Shown here: positions 24,566 through 32,822 of the stretch, one piece after another
How the letters are laid out: every line of letters begins with the position of its first letter
Position numbering within the stretch: the first letter of the stretch is position 1
DNA from: Fidelibacterota bacterium
GTDB lineage: Bacteria; Fidelibacterota; Marinisomatia; Marinisomatales; TCS55
DNA: 46,118 nucleotides
Direction of reading: 5' to 3'
NCBI GenBank assembly: GCA_018674655.1
Contig: JABGZQ010000079.1
Location: 1-46,118, forward strand
Program-made: the position numbers and the translations under genes
The notes under the pieces: model-generated
The model's database searches: none
Seen by the model: the letters and a program-made list of their open reading frames with translations, nothing else
Told to the model about the DNA's origin: nothing

Positions 24566-26272
24566 ATGAATAATCTTATGCGGGTTTTAATTTCGCTTGT
24601 GGCTGGGTCTATCCTTCTTTTTGGAAAGGCCAACTTTACCCGAAGTCAATTTGATAAATATCAAAAAAGTGATGGGCGAGTAAAAGCATGGATATATTTT
24701 ATTGATAAAGGTGATAAGACCTCTACTCTTTTAAAAAAAGCTGATGTTCAATTCAGCCAGAGAATAATTAATCGACGTCAAAAAGTGGGGATTTATGAAT
24801 CCACATGGTTTGACATTCCTGTAAATGATTCTTATATAAGGAAAATTACTCAACCCAATATCAGGATTCATCACACCAGTCGATGGTTTAATGCAGTTTC
24901 TGTTTCAACTACCATAAATGAGTTAGAATATATTGCTCAATTGGATTTTATTAAATCAATTCAACCAGTAAATCGCTATAATAAACCAATACCAATTCCA
25001 GAGAAATTTGATGATAAACCAACTTATTCAAAAAGTAAAATTATTGGGTTGGATTATGGAAATTCTAAAGAACAAATCGAACAAATAAAGGTGGACAAAG
25101 CCCATGCTGCCGGTTTTTATGGCCAAGGTGTTAGGATTTTAATGATGGATACGGGCTTTGATACCAGCCATGCTATTTTTGATTCTTTAACAATTATCGC
25201 GCAAAAAGATTTTATTGATGGAGATTCGGTGGTTAAAGATGAAGCAGGTAAAGATCCAAATGGTCAACATAATCATGGCACATATACGTGGTCTACATCA
25301 GGTGGATATGCTCCGGGTGAACTCATTGGTCCTGCATTTAAATCTGAATTCTTATTGGCAAAAACAGAACGGGTAGATGAAGAAATCCAGCAAGAGGAAG
25401 ATGATTATGTAGCTGGCTTAGAATGGGGAGAATCTTTAGGCGCTGATGTGGTTTCTACATCCTTGGGTTATTTGGATTGGTATACCTGGGAAGATATGGA
25501 TGGTAATACGGCTGTCACAACAAAAGCCGTTGATATTGCTGTTTCACTGGGCATGGTTTGTGTCACGGCGGCCGGCAATGAAAAGGGCGGAGAATGGAAC
25601 CATATTATTGCACCGGCGGATGCCGATTCTGTTATTGCGGTTGGTGCCGTGGATAAAGATGGTGAAATTGCTACATTCAGTTCCCGCGGCCCCAGTTATG
25701 ATGGACGGATCAAACCTGAATTATGTGCCCTCGGCGTTAAGACTTATTGTGCTCGCCCCGGGAGTAAATATCCGTATGGAAATGTTAGTGGTACCTCTTT
25801 GGCAACACCATTGGTTGCCGGTGCGGCTGCAGTACTCTTGAGTGCCCATCCAGATTGGACACCAATGATGGTTCGGGAAGCATTAATGGGTACTGCATCT
25901 CGTTGGTTAATCCCAGATAATGATTATGGATGGGGAATAGTTGATGTATGGGCCGCTATTAACTATGGAAATTTCACTACGAGCGTAAAAGATGAAAACT
26001 TTATACCGAATGAATTCTCAATTGTAAAGGCTTATCCGAACCCGTTTAATCCGGAAATTAATTTTAAAGTAAATGTGGGAAGAACAGGAGCAATATCGCT
26101 CTCGATCCTGAATTTATTGGGACAGCCGGTTGCTCAGGTTCATAGCGGAAAAGTTTTGTCTGGGATTCATTCTTTAAAATGGACACCTGTAAATATCCCA
26201 GCCGGAATATATTTTGTTAAATTAGATTATGGCGCTGGGACTGAAATAAAAAAAATTACTTATCTGAAGTAA
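24566..26272 (+). CDS. Secreted subtilisin-like serine protease (S8) with C-terminal sorting domain
   Basis: This 568-aa secreted protease has a signal peptide (LMRVLISLVAGSILLFGKA), a propeptide-like region, a subtilisin domain and a C-terminal secretion domain. The catalytic triad is visible: D195 in MMDTGFDTSH, H237 in NHGTYTW and S411 in GTSLATPLVAG, with the oxyanion Asn338 in TAAGNEKGG. The last 85 residues hold the YPNPFNPEINF motif, the LNLLGQPV strand and PAGIYFVKLDY...KKITYLK, the por-type sorting domain used by type IX secretion in the FCB group. It is expected to be secreted or attached to the cell surface for peptide scavenging. The fold and sorting domain are clear; the substrate is not. 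Confidence 0.93.
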   Translation: MNNLMRVLISLVAGSILLFGKANFTRSQFDKYQKSDGRVKAWIYFIDKGDKTSTLLKKADVQFSQRIINRRQKVGIYESTWFDIPVNDSYIRKITQPNIRIHHTSRWFNAVSVSTTINELEYIAQLDFIKSIQPVNRYNKPIPIPEKFDDKPTYSKSKIIGLDYGNSKEQIEQIKVDKAHAAGFYGQGVRILMMDTGFDTSHAIFDSLTIIAQKDFIDGDSVVKDEAGKDPNGQHNHGTYTWSTSGGYAPGELIGPAFKSEFLLAKTERVDEEIQQEEDDYVAGLEWGESLGADVVSTSLGYLDWYTWEDMDGNTAVTTKAVDIAVSLGMVCVTAAGNEKGGEWNHIIAPADADSVIAVGAVDKDGEIATFSSRGPSYDGRIKPELCALGVKTYCARPGSKYPYGNVSGTSLATPLVAGAAAVLLSAHPDWTPMMVREALMGTASRWLIPDNDYGWGIVDVWAAINYGNFTTSVKDENFIPNEFSIVKAYPNPFNPEINFKVNVGRTGAISLSILNLLGQPVAQVHSGKVLSGIHSLKWTPVNIPAGIYFVKLDYGAGTEIKKITYLK

Positions 26273-26285
26273 ATTATAAATTCGT

Positions 26286-26317
26286 CCAATCTTAAAATCG
26301 ATTGGGTTGGCGCCCAA
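26286..26317. repeat. Tandem inverted repeats after the protease gene
   Basis: CCAATC (26286-26291) pairs with GATTGG (26300-26305), and TTGG (26307-26310) pairs with CCAA (26314-26317). The two small hairpins lie just after the protease stop. No T-run follows, so a terminator role is uncertain; they could also belong to the 5' region of the CBS-domain gene. Confidence 0.3.
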
Positions 26318-26389
26318 GGGAAATGGTCATTCTTTCTATTAATAAATGAGAATTTAGTCCGTAAATTCAACCTGAAGGAGAATAATGTT

Positions 26390-26926
26390 ATGACAAATGA
26401 TTTTGATGATGAATTAAAACGAATGGATGAATTGGAACAGGCATCCGATGCACCAATTAATAAGGCATTATCTTTAGAAGATACAATTTCCAGTTTAGAA
26501 TTAAGGAACCACCCTGTTGTCCAATCTGGGTCGACGCTAAAATTTGTAATAGATATTTTACGTGAGAAAAAAGTGGGTGCGGTTATGGTTGAATCTAGTC
26601 GGGAAATTGTGGGCGTCATGACGGAGCGAGATTTTCTACTCCGCGCCATATCAAAAGGGTTGGATATGAATAAAGAACGCATTGAGGATTATATGACAGA
26701 GAATCCAGAAACATTAAATGCGGAGGATCCCATTGCTTTTGCCCTTAACAAAATGCATGTGTTTGGTATCAGACATATCCCGATTCTGAATCAGGATCAA
26801 TCAATCTATGGATTAATTTCGGTTAAAGATATTATTGCCCATATTGGGAACTACTTTTCAGAACAAATATTAAATTTACCGCCTCAACATGGCAGAAGTG
26901 CATTGGATCGGCCAGAAGGAGGATAA
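26390..26926 (+). CDS. CBS-domain protein
   Basis: This 178-aa cytoplasmic protein consists of a short acidic N-terminal segment and a pair of CBS domains (a Bateman module). CBS1 covers about residues 44-97 (HPVVQSGSTLKFVIDILREKKVGAVMV, IVGVMTERDFLLRA) and CBS2 about 104-160 (YMTENPETLNAEDPIAFALNKMHVFGIRHIPIL, GLISVKDIIAHIG). Such modules bind adenine nucleotides and report energy state. There is no attached enzyme or channel domain, so it would act on a partner. AAGGAG lies upstream of ATG 26390. A probable terminator follows the stop directly. Confidence 0.9.
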   Translation: MTNDFDDELKRMDELEQASDAPINKALSLEDTISSLELRNHPVVQSGSTLKFVIDILREKKVGAVMVESSREIVGVMTERDFLLRAISKGLDMNKERIEDYMTENPETLNAEDPIAFALNKMHVFGIRHIPILNQDQSIYGLISVKDIIAHIGNYFSEQILNLPPQHGRSALDRPEGG

Positions 26927-26955
26927 TATTCCCTCGGGATATATTATTATTTTTT
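26925..26955 (+). terminator. Probable intrinsic terminator after the CBS-domain gene
   Basis: The sequence just after the stop forms a hairpin: ATAT-(T)-CC on the left, loop CTCG region, GG-ATAT on the right, followed by ATT and a run of T at 26950-26955. Stem pairing is modest and includes a bulge, so confidence is moderate. It would end the CBS-domain transcript before the lipoprotein gene. Confidence 0.55.
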
Positions 26956-26981
26956 CTATCATTCCGTCTTAGTTTTTCATC

Positions 26982-27659
26982 ATGACACGGCTCATTTTTA
27001 CCAGTTTGTGTTTTCTGATAATGTTTGGATGCGCATCCCACCCCACAATCAACCCCCATTTGCCGGAAGCGGGAAAAGTTAAAAAGGGATATGCTCTATC
27101 AACAGAAAATGTGTTTCCCTATCTATGGGTCAGAAAAGGGTTATCCGATAAAAGTGAAATTGGTTTTCGCCTCGGTTTACCCATTTATGGTACAGGTGTC
27201 GATTACAGCCGTGTTTTGTATCAAAAGGACAATAAATGGGATATGATCAATTTGGCTTGGTCTGTGAATCCAAATTTTAATATGGATGGTACTTACTATA
27301 AATTCAAGACTAAAAAAGGGAATGACGGCTTTCTAAAATCTCGTTGGTGGGGTATTCGGGGAATGATCATTCGAAATGGCATTACAAATCATACAAGCAA
27401 TCGATTTGGCTTGCTAATGGGGTTTCAGGGAAATCCGAGATGGGGAATAGAACTCGGTTATTTTCATGACCCAACAGCTATGCCGATTACAGAGATTTTC
27501 AACCCAAAATGGGACCCGACAGCTGAGGGTATTTCTACTCGATTTGAAGATAAGCCTATGAAAGATCCAGCCACAGGATTTCCATCCGAATACTCACGGT
27601 TGACCGGCCTTTCTTGCAGTATCTTTTTTGACCTTGATGCACCAAAGAAGAAAAAGTAA
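26982..27659 (+). CDS. Lipoprotein of unknown function, barrel-like
   Basis: This 225-aa protein has a lipoprotein signal peptide ending in the lipobox MFGC, so the mature protein begins at Cys17. The body has alternating hydrophobic and aromatic residues with repeated segments such as SEIGFRLGLPIYGTGVDY, RWWGIRGMIIRNG and RWGIELGYFHD, which look like amphipathic beta-strands of a small outer-membrane barrel. I do not recognise a specific family. The C-terminus ends in a lysine tail (APKKKK). No partner is obvious: a terminator precedes it and an unknown gene follows by 26 bases. Possible shadows in other frames were dismissed because the lipobox frame is the only one with a signal sequence. 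Confidence 0.6.
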   Translation: MTRLIFTSLCFLIMFGCASHPTINPHLPEAGKVKKGYALSTENVFPYLWVRKGLSDKSEIGFRLGLPIYGTGVDYSRVLYQKDNKWDMINLAWSVNPNFNMDGTYYKFKTKKGNDGFLKSRWWGIRGMIIRNGITNHTSNRFGLLMGFQGNPRWGIELGYFHDPTAMPITEIFNPKWDPTAEGISTRFEDKPMKDPATGFPSEYSRLTGLSCSIFFDLDAPKKKK

Positions 27660-27685
27660 CTTTTTTCTGATTTTAGATTTTTAAA

Positions 27686-28576
27686 ATGTCTTTACCCCAA
27701 AGAATTAAATCCTATTTCGACGTTGCCGTCGCTATGGACTATGACGGTCCATCCAAGGCTCACCCAATCATTGTATTAAATGCATTAAAAAATATTATTG
27801 GGGATAATCGAAACAATCCTTCCCAAAAATTGCTGGATTCCATGGCTAACAAGTCTGAAATATATCCACAACGCACAGATGATCAGAAAGTATTAGATCG
27901 AGTAGCGAAAGATGGTTTGGGTCAGACCGTCTTCATTTCAGATTTAGAAGATGCTTGTCAAAGTGGAAATTCTCTTAGAATGGAGATTGAAGCCGCCAGA
28001 ATCAATTGTGTGAGTGAAAATGGTTTAGGTGGGTTAGAAGTCCTGAGTGAAGTCGCCTTGCAGGATTATGACCGGTTCGGTATTTTTGTCTATCACCTTC
28101 AACGGTCCAATGTTTTTCAGCGGGATAAAGAAAATACATGGCCCTACACAAGATGCCTTCTCAAAGAAATCGCAAAATCATCCTTACCTGAACCCCATGA
28201 AAAGATGGACCAGAGATCAGAGATCATGGGCCAAGTACCAACAGATAGTAGTGAATTAAGTCAAATTGCAGCAGCAAGACGATTATGGGAAGGGGATTAC
28301 GTCAGAATCAACGGATATCGCAGGGAACTCTCACATTGGTTTAGCAAATTAAATGTAGAGGGAGAAAAAATGATTAATAAAAAAACCGTTGATGTGTTAT
28401 TAGATTATGTCCAAAATGGCGGCAATTATTTTATCGAATTGGCAGAGAATTTGATTAAAACTACGGGTTGGGAAGCCAAAATTATACAATTAGAAGCATT
28501 ACGCTTTTATGCGAAAAATACATCTCTCAAAGATCTGCCAACAATTTTATCCCATTTGGAGGTAATAATTTCATGA
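27686..28576 (+). CDS. Conserved-looking protein of unknown function
   Basis: This 296-aa soluble protein has no signal peptide or membrane segment. It starts MSLPQRIKSYFDVAVAMDYDGPSKAHPIIVLNALKNII and is mixed in composition, with helical segments near the C-terminus. I do not recognise any family. Its stop overlaps the start of an MBL-fold hydrolase gene (ATGA), so the two are translationally coupled and likely act together, and the run continues with DUF309, receiver-like and nth genes. Possible roles are a regulatory or substrate-handling partner of the hydrolase; nothing more can be said from sequence alone. Confidence 0.55.
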   Translation: MSLPQRIKSYFDVAVAMDYDGPSKAHPIIVLNALKNIIGDNRNNPSQKLLDSMANKSEIYPQRTDDQKVLDRVAKDGLGQTVFISDLEDACQSGNSLRMEIEAARINCVSENGLGGLEVLSEVALQDYDRFGIFVYHLQRSNVFQRDKENTWPYTRCLLKEIAKSSLPEPHEKMDQRSEIMGQVPTDSSELSQIAAARRLWEGDYVRINGYRRELSHWFSKLNVEGEKMINKKTVDVLLDYVQNGGNYFIELAENLIKTTGWEAKIIQLEALRFYAKNTSLKDLPTILSHLEVIIS

Positions 28577-29421
28577 ATATTGGCGGTTACGACCTTTACA
28601 GCATTGAGACCAGCCGGTTTGGTTTGGATGGTGGCGCTATGTTTGGGATCATACCGAAGCCCATATGGGAGAAGGAAGCGCCTGCGGACGATCAGAACCG
28701 CATCACCATGGTCACCCGTTCCTTACTTTTAGTGGGGCACGGTAGAAAAATTATTGTGGATACGGGTAATGGGGACAAGTGGCAGGATAAATTCAAAGCA
28801 ATTTATAATATTGATACAGAATCCGTGAACCTGAATGAATCATTAGCAAAATATAATTTTACGACAGATGATATTACAGATGTCTTCTGTACCCATATGC
28901 ATTTTGACCATATTGGTGGAAATACAAAATTAGTGAATGGAAAACTGGAACCAGTTTTCCCCAATGCCACTTATTGGATGCAGAAAGAAAATTGGGATTT
29001 GGCTAATTCACCATCGGAAAAGGATCAGGGCAGCTTCATGGAAGCAGACTGGTCTGTGTTATCGGAAAATGGTATGATCCATTTGGTCGATGGGAAAGAA
29101 CCCTTTTTACCCGAAATTAATATGGAATTGTCCTACGGCCATACCACGGGTATGATGCTGCCCAAAATTCAAGATAGCTCTAATACCATTGTTTACATGG
29201 CAGATCTTATTCCTATGGCAGCTCATATTCCATTGCCATGGGTCATGGCCTATGATATACATCCCGTCCTCACAGTCCAGGAAAAGCAAGAATTCCTTCC
29301 GAAGGCTGTGGAAGAAAATTGGATTCTATTTTTTGAGCATGATCCTGTCCATCAGGCTTGTACCGTTCATTTTGACGGAAAGCATTACCGCCTGAAAGAG
29401 TCGGTTATCATTAGTGGATGA
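28573..29421 (+). CDS. Metallo-beta-lactamase-fold hydrolase
   Basis: This 282-aa MBL-fold enzyme carries the zinc-binding motif HMHFDH at residues H108, H110, D112 and H113, with further ligands likely in LSYGHTTGM, YMADLIP and FFEHDP. It shows an overall resemblance to the lactonase (AHL lactonase-like) and related MBL hydrolases, with the N-terminal GGAMFGIIPKPIWEK and LLVGHGRKIIVDTGNG segments. ATG 28573 has GGAGG upstream and overlaps the previous stop; the frame is open further upstream but lacks such support. The substrate is unknown: it could be a lactone, a thioester or a phosphoester. Confidence 0.87.
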   Translation: MNIGGYDLYSIETSRFGLDGGAMFGIIPKPIWEKEAPADDQNRITMVTRSLLLVGHGRKIIVDTGNGDKWQDKFKAIYNIDTESVNLNESLAKYNFTTDDITDVFCTHMHFDHIGGNTKLVNGKLEPVFPNATYWMQKENWDLANSPSEKDQGSFMEADWSVLSENGMIHLVDGKEPFLPEINMELSYGHTTGMMLPKIQDSSNTIVYMADLIPMAAHIPLPWVMAYDIHPVLTVQEKQEFLPKAVEENWILFFEHDPVHQACTVHFDGKHYRLKESVIISG

Positions 29422-29782
29422 AACTGCAGAAATTAAAACCCTCTTTCAAAAGGGGTTATCCGAATATGAAAAAGGGGATTATTTTGAAGCGCATGAAGCG
29501 TGGGAAGATCTATGGTCTGATTACTATATTCCCGATCGGAGGTTTATTCAGGGGCTGATTCAACTTTCCGTTAGTTTTGTTCATTTAGGGAATGGCAATA
29601 TGGTTGGTGCTAAAAGTTTATTGAAAAAATGTCAGGATAAATTTTCTGATTTTTCAGAGATTCAGAGGGGTATTAATTTAGTAGAATTGACATCCGCTAT
29701 AGAAGCGGTTGAATTGGTTTACGAGGATTTGAAACATACATCAGAATTTGACTGGGACCTAGTTCCGAATTTGAAAGGATAG
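29414..29782 (+). CDS. DUF309 family protein
   Basis: This 122-aa helical protein matches the DUF309 family by the segments YFEAHEAWEDLW and RRFIQGLIQLSVSFVHL, whose His, Glu, Trp and Gln residues are conserved in the family. The function is unknown; small helical cytoplasmic proteins of this group are widespread. It starts at GTG 29414, overlapping the stop of the MBL gene by eight bases. It is followed one base later by a receiver-like protein gene. Confidence in the family is good, in the function nil. Confidence 0.8.
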   Translation: MDETAEIKTLFQKGLSEYEKGDYFEAHEAWEDLWSDYYIPDRRFIQGLIQLSVSFVHLGNGNMVGAKSLLKKCQDKFSDFSEIQRGINLVELTSAIEAVELVYEDLKHTSEFDWDLVPNLKG

Positions 29783-29783
29783 C

Positions 29784-30122
29784 ATGAACAATATTGCACT
29801 ATTTGTAAAGGATTTTCAAAAAGGGACCGAACTATCGGACCGTCTCGCCACAGTAAATATAAATATTACATTTGCTGAATCCATTTATGATTTGCCGGAC
29901 CAGTGTCAAATTGGGCTAATTGATTTAGATGATGAGAAATTTGGAACTGTACAATTTGTATCTGAATTAAACAGTCAGACGAAAATGACTCTGCTGGGAT
30001 ATATGGAACAAGTGCAAAAGGAATCGAGAGACAAGCTGAAAGCGGCCGGTTGTGATATGATTTTACCCAAGGCATCTGTGGTGAAAAATATTCAATCTTT
30101 GGTAAAAGAACTCTTGAAGTGA
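29784..30122 (+). CDS. Degenerate response-regulator receiver-like protein
   Basis: This 112-aa protein looks like a stand-alone receiver (CheY-like) domain. The strand IGLIDLDDEKFG is in the place of the phosphoacceptor strand, TLLGYMEQ is in the fourth, and ILPKASVVKNIQSLVKELL has the conserved Lys on strand five. The first acidic pair after strand one is missing (ALFVKDFQKG), so phosphorylation is doubtful. It resembles pseudo-receivers that act by protein contact. The stop overlaps the nth start by four bases (GTGA). No histidine kinase is in the window. Confidence 0.6.
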   Translation: MNNIALFVKDFQKGTELSDRLATVNINITFAESIYDLPDQCQIGLIDLDDEKFGTVQFVSELNSQTKMTLLGYMEQVQKESRDKLKAAGCDMILPKASVVKNIQSLVKELLK

Positions 30123-30763
30123 AGGAAAGCAAAGCAAATAAAGTTGAAAGGGCAAAGGGGGTTTATCAATCGCTCTTTGCTGAGTACCCCGATGCTAAAT
30201 GTTCTCTTCATTATAAGTCACCCCATGAATTATTGGTGGCCACAATTTTATCCGCCCAATGCACCGATCATAGAGTCAACCAGGTGACGCTTGGTTTATT
30301 TGAAAAATATACATCCCCTAAAGATTTTGCTTATTGTGATGTTTCGGAACTTTCAAAGGATGTTCATTCCTGTGGATATCATAACCAAAAGTCAAAATCA
30401 ATCCAAGGTGCCAGTTTAAAGATTGTGGAAGAATATGGCGGGCAAGTTCCAAATAATTTAGATGAATTGGTGAGTCTCCCCGGAGTAGGGCGAAAGACCG
30501 CCAATTGCGTATTGGGGGAAATATACAATGTACCTTCAATGGTCATAGACACTCATATGGTTCGAATCATGAATCTTTTGAAATTCACCCACACCAAAGA
30601 TGCAAAAAAAATCGAATTTGAATTGATGGCATTATTCGAATATAAGAACTGGGTAAAACTCACACATTTAATTATTGATCATGGTCGTGCTGTATGTATC
30701 GCCCGGCGACCCAAATGTGGTGTCTGTGTGATTAATCAATTATGCCCATCTGCTGTAATTTAA
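30119..30763 (+). CDS. nth: Endonuclease III
   Basis: This 214-aa DNA glycosylase/AP lyase removes oxidised pyrimidines. It shows the helix-hairpin-helix LPGVGRKTANCVLGE with the catalytic Lys, the catalytic Asp in VIDTHMVRI, and the [4Fe-4S] ligands C-x6-C-x2-C-x5-C in the CIARRPKCGVC...C segment near the C-terminus. GTG 30119 overlaps the preceding stop. The region SAQCTDHRVNQV is also typical. It ends a run of five coupled genes and is followed by the branched-chain leader region. Confidence 0.95.
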   Translation: MKESKANKVERAKGVYQSLFAEYPDAKCSLHYKSPHELLVATILSAQCTDHRVNQVTLGLFEKYTSPKDFAYCDVSELSKDVHSCGYHNQKSKSIQGASLKIVEEYGGQVPNNLDELVSLPGVGRKTANCVLGEIYNVPSMVIDTHMVRIMNLLKFTHTKDAKKIEFELMALFEYKNWVKLTHLIIDHGRAVCIARRPKCGVCVINQLCPSAVI

Positions 30764-30792
30764 AAAAAATTGATTGATATGTAAAAAAGTGT

Positions 30793-30820
30793 TTGGTTCT
30801 GGTTAGTCCTCTTCTATAAA
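30793..30820 (+). promoter_or_regulatory. Candidate promoter of the branched-chain amino acid operon
   Basis: TTGGTT (30793-30798) and TATAAA (30815-30820), separated by 16 bases, resemble -35 and -10 hexamers. They lie upstream of the leader ORF and the ilv-leu operon and after the nth stop, where a promoter is expected. The hexamers are only a partial match and the true consensus in this phylum is uncertain, so this is a candidate only. Confidence 0.4.
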
Positions 30821-30830
30821 CTTGCGCCCA

Positions 30831-30852
30831 CGTTATTTCTATGCAGATAACG
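30831..30852 (+). repeat. Perfect 6-bp hairpin in the leader
   Basis: CGTTAT (30831-30836) pairs perfectly with ATAACG (30847-30852) across a ten-base loop. It lies between the candidate promoter and the leader ORF, so it would sit at the 5' end of the transcript, where it could stabilise the RNA or form part of the leader structure. No T-run follows it. Confidence 0.4.
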
Positions 30853-30869
30853 GTTTGCTGGAATAAAGA

Positions 30870-31013
30870 ATGAATAATCAAATATCAATCGAACAGAACA
30901 GAAGCAGCCAGATCGGTGTCCTTAAATTGGATATTGAATCGTTGCGAATCAATTTGCTTCTGATTGACATTCTTATTCTAGTGATTATTGGACTCGCCGT
31001 CCAAGTCGCCTGA
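30870..31013 (+). CDS. 47-codon leader ORF rich in Ile/Leu/Val codons (attenuator peptide or small membrane protein)
   Basis: This small ORF lies upstream of ilvD. It has a weak GGA at seven bases before ATG and encodes 47 residues, 23 of them Ile, Leu or Val. In residues 29-46, fourteen of eighteen are branched-chain (LLLIDILILVIIGLAVQV). Such a concentration right before a nine-gene Ile/Leu/Val operon is the signature of a ribosome-mediated attenuator peptide, like ilvL of enteric bacteria. The stop codon at 31011 overlaps the start of a possible stem (GACCG, 31012-31016). The peptide is longer than most leader peptides, and the hydrophobic run could equally be the helix of a small membrane protein, so both readings stay open. 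Confidence 0.55.
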   Translation: MNNQISIEQNRSSQIGVLKLDIESLRINLLLIDILILVIIGLAVQVA

Positions 31014-31118
31014 CCGAATAGTACAAAACGGTAGGTGAAGATGACGGCGGGAAAAACATCCCACCCCTCGTTTACCCTACTAATTTATATATCCGGTCCT
31101 GTCGGGCTTGTTGAGTCC
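30990..31118 (+). promoter_or_regulatory. Nested inverted-repeat leader RNA structure before ilvD
   Basis: Three pairing blocks are nested in the right order: GGACTC (30990-30995) with GAGTCC (31113-31118), CAAG (31002-31005) with CTTG (31107-31110), and GACCG (31012-31016) with CGGTC (31094-31098). They enclose an inner hairpin in which GTAGG-TGAA (31031-31039) pairs with TTTA-C-CCTAC (31071-31080) and, within it, GGCGGG (31046-31051) with CCCACC (31060-31065, one mismatch). The left arms lie inside the leader ORF, so ribosome position would decide the fold. No strong T-run follows. The pairings are visible; a regulatory role is inference. Confidence 0.45.
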
Positions 31119-31144
31119 ATAGAATATGAAAAATAAAAGAATAA

Positions 31145-32815
31145 ATGCGATCGGATACCATAAAAAAAGGATTTGAACATGCACCCCACCGGAGTTTACT
31201 CCGGGCAACAGGTGTGATTCAGGCGGAATCAGATTTTGATAAACCATTTATTGGTGTAGCCAATTCCTATATTGACCTGATTCCCGGCCATGTGCACTTA
31301 CAGGAATTTGGTAAGGTGGCGAAACAAGCCATTCGGAAAGCAGGCGGCGTCCCCTTTGAATTCAATACGATCGGAGTAGATGACGGTATTGCCATGGGGC
31401 ATATCGGGATGCGCTATTCCCTCGCCAGCCGTGAACTGATTGCCGATAGTGTTGAAACAGTCGCGGAAGCCCATCGCCTGGATGGTCTTATGTGTATTAC
31501 CAATTGCGACAAGATTGTTCCCGGGATGCTCATGGCAGCTGTTCGGTTAAACATCCCCACGATTTTTGTATCTGGCGGCCCTATGAAAGCCGGAAATATT
31601 GACGGTGAAAAAGTTGATTTAATTTCTGTTTTTGAAGGGGTAGGCCAAGTGAAAGCAGGCACCATTTCTGAGGAGAAGCTTACCGCTATAGAAAAAGAAG
31701 GATGTCCGACTTGTGGTTCCTGTTCCGGAATGTTTACGGCCAACTCTATGAATTGCCTCATGGAAGCATTGGGTATTGCGCTCCCGGGGAATGGATCAAT
31801 TTTGGCTGTAGATGATGCTCGATTGGATTTAGTTAGGCAAGCAGGAAAACGGATTGTTGATTTAATTGAAAAGGATTTAAAGCCCCGAGATTTGGTTACA
31901 TCTCAGTCAATTCGAAATGCATTTGCGTTGGATATGGCTATGGGAGGCAGCACCAATACGGTGCTTCATACATTGGCCATTGCCATAGAAGCGGGGTTGG
32001 ATTTTGATTTAAAAGAATTAAATGACATTGCCAAAAAAACACCCTATATCTGTAAAGTAAGTCCTGCTACCAAGGATATACATATGGAAGATGTAGATCG
32101 AGCCGGCGGTATTTCAGCAATTTTATCGGAATTATCGAAGAAGGACGATACCCTCGTTTTGGAGTGCCCTACAGTGACGGGACATTCGTTGGGCCAAAAT
32201 ATTCAAAATGCTGAATCCTTAGATAATAATATTATTCGGACCGTATCGAACCCGTACTCTACAGAAGGCGGTCTGGCCATCTTATTTGGCAATCTGGCAC
32301 CTGATGGATCGGTTGTAAAAACTGGTGCAGTAGATGATAAAATGATGGTTCACTCTGGCCCGGCACGAATCTATGAATCACAGGAAGATGCTTTGTCGGG
32401 TATTATGGCCAAAGAAGTACAACCGGGAGATGTGGTTGTAATTCGATATGAAGGCCCAAAAGGTGGGCCAGGGATGCCGGAGATGTTATCACCCACCAGT
32501 GCCATTATGGGTATGGGTTTGGGAGATAAAGTGGCCTTAATTACGGATGGTAGGTTTTCGGGTGGAACCCGAGGCGCATGCATTGGTCATGTTTCACCGG
32601 AGGCGGCAAATCGTGGCCCCATGGCGGCCTTACGAGAAGGGGATACTATTTTGATTAATATTCCTGAAAAAAGATTAGAGGTTGCGTTAACAGAAGAAGA
32701 AATCCAAACACGCTTGGATGCTTTGCCACCATTTGAACAAAAAATTAAACACGGATATTTAGGACGTTATGGACGGATGGTTACATCGGCCAATTCAGGC
32801 GCCGTATTAAAATAG
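31145..32815 (+). CDS. ilvD: Dihydroxy-acid dehydratase
   Basis: This 556-aa enzyme dehydrates 2,3-dihydroxy-isovalerate and 2,3-dihydroxy-3-methylvalerate to the 2-keto acids in valine and isoleucine synthesis. It has the iron-sulfur cluster cysteines in [11 protein letters not shown] and [35 protein letters not shown] and [10 protein letters not shown], in the family order. It is full length and cytoplasmic. It is the first gene of the nine-gene operon, preceded by the leader region. The ribosome binding site is weak, which may suit leader-controlled expression. Confidence 0.96.
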   Translation: MRSDTIKKGFEHAPHRSLLRATGVIQAESDFDKPFIGVANSYIDLIPGHVHLQEFGKVAKQAIRKAGGVPFEFNTIGVDDGIAMGHIGMRYSLASRELIADSVETVAEAHRLDGLMCITNCDKIVPGMLMAAVRLNIPTIFVSGGPMKAGNIDGEKVDLISVFEGVGQVKAGTISEEKLTAIEKEGCPTCGSCSGMFTANSMNCLMEALGIALPGNGSILAVDDARLDLVRQAGKRIVDLIEKDLKPRDLVTSQSIRNAFALDMAMGGSTNTVLHTLAIAIEAGLDFDLKELNDIAKKTPYICKVSPATKDIHMEDVDRAGGISAILSELSKKDDTLVLECPTVTGHSLGQNIQNAESLDNNIIRTVSNPYSTEGGLAILFGNLAPDGSVVKTGAVDDKMMVHSGPARIYESQEDALSGIMAKEVQPGDVVVIRYEGPKGGPGMPEMLSPTSAIMGMGLGDKVALITDGRFSGGTRGACIGHVSPEAANRGPMAALREGDTILINIPEKRLEVALTEEEIQTRLDALPPFEQKIKHGYLGRYGRMVTSANSGAVLK

Positions 32816-32822
32816 GGAAAAA

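Noticed and set aside
30764-31144. T-box riboswitch upstream of ilvD
   Set aside because: No T-box consensus (AGGGUGGNACCGCG-like sequence) or specifier loop was found; the leader ORF with branched-chain codons explains the region better.
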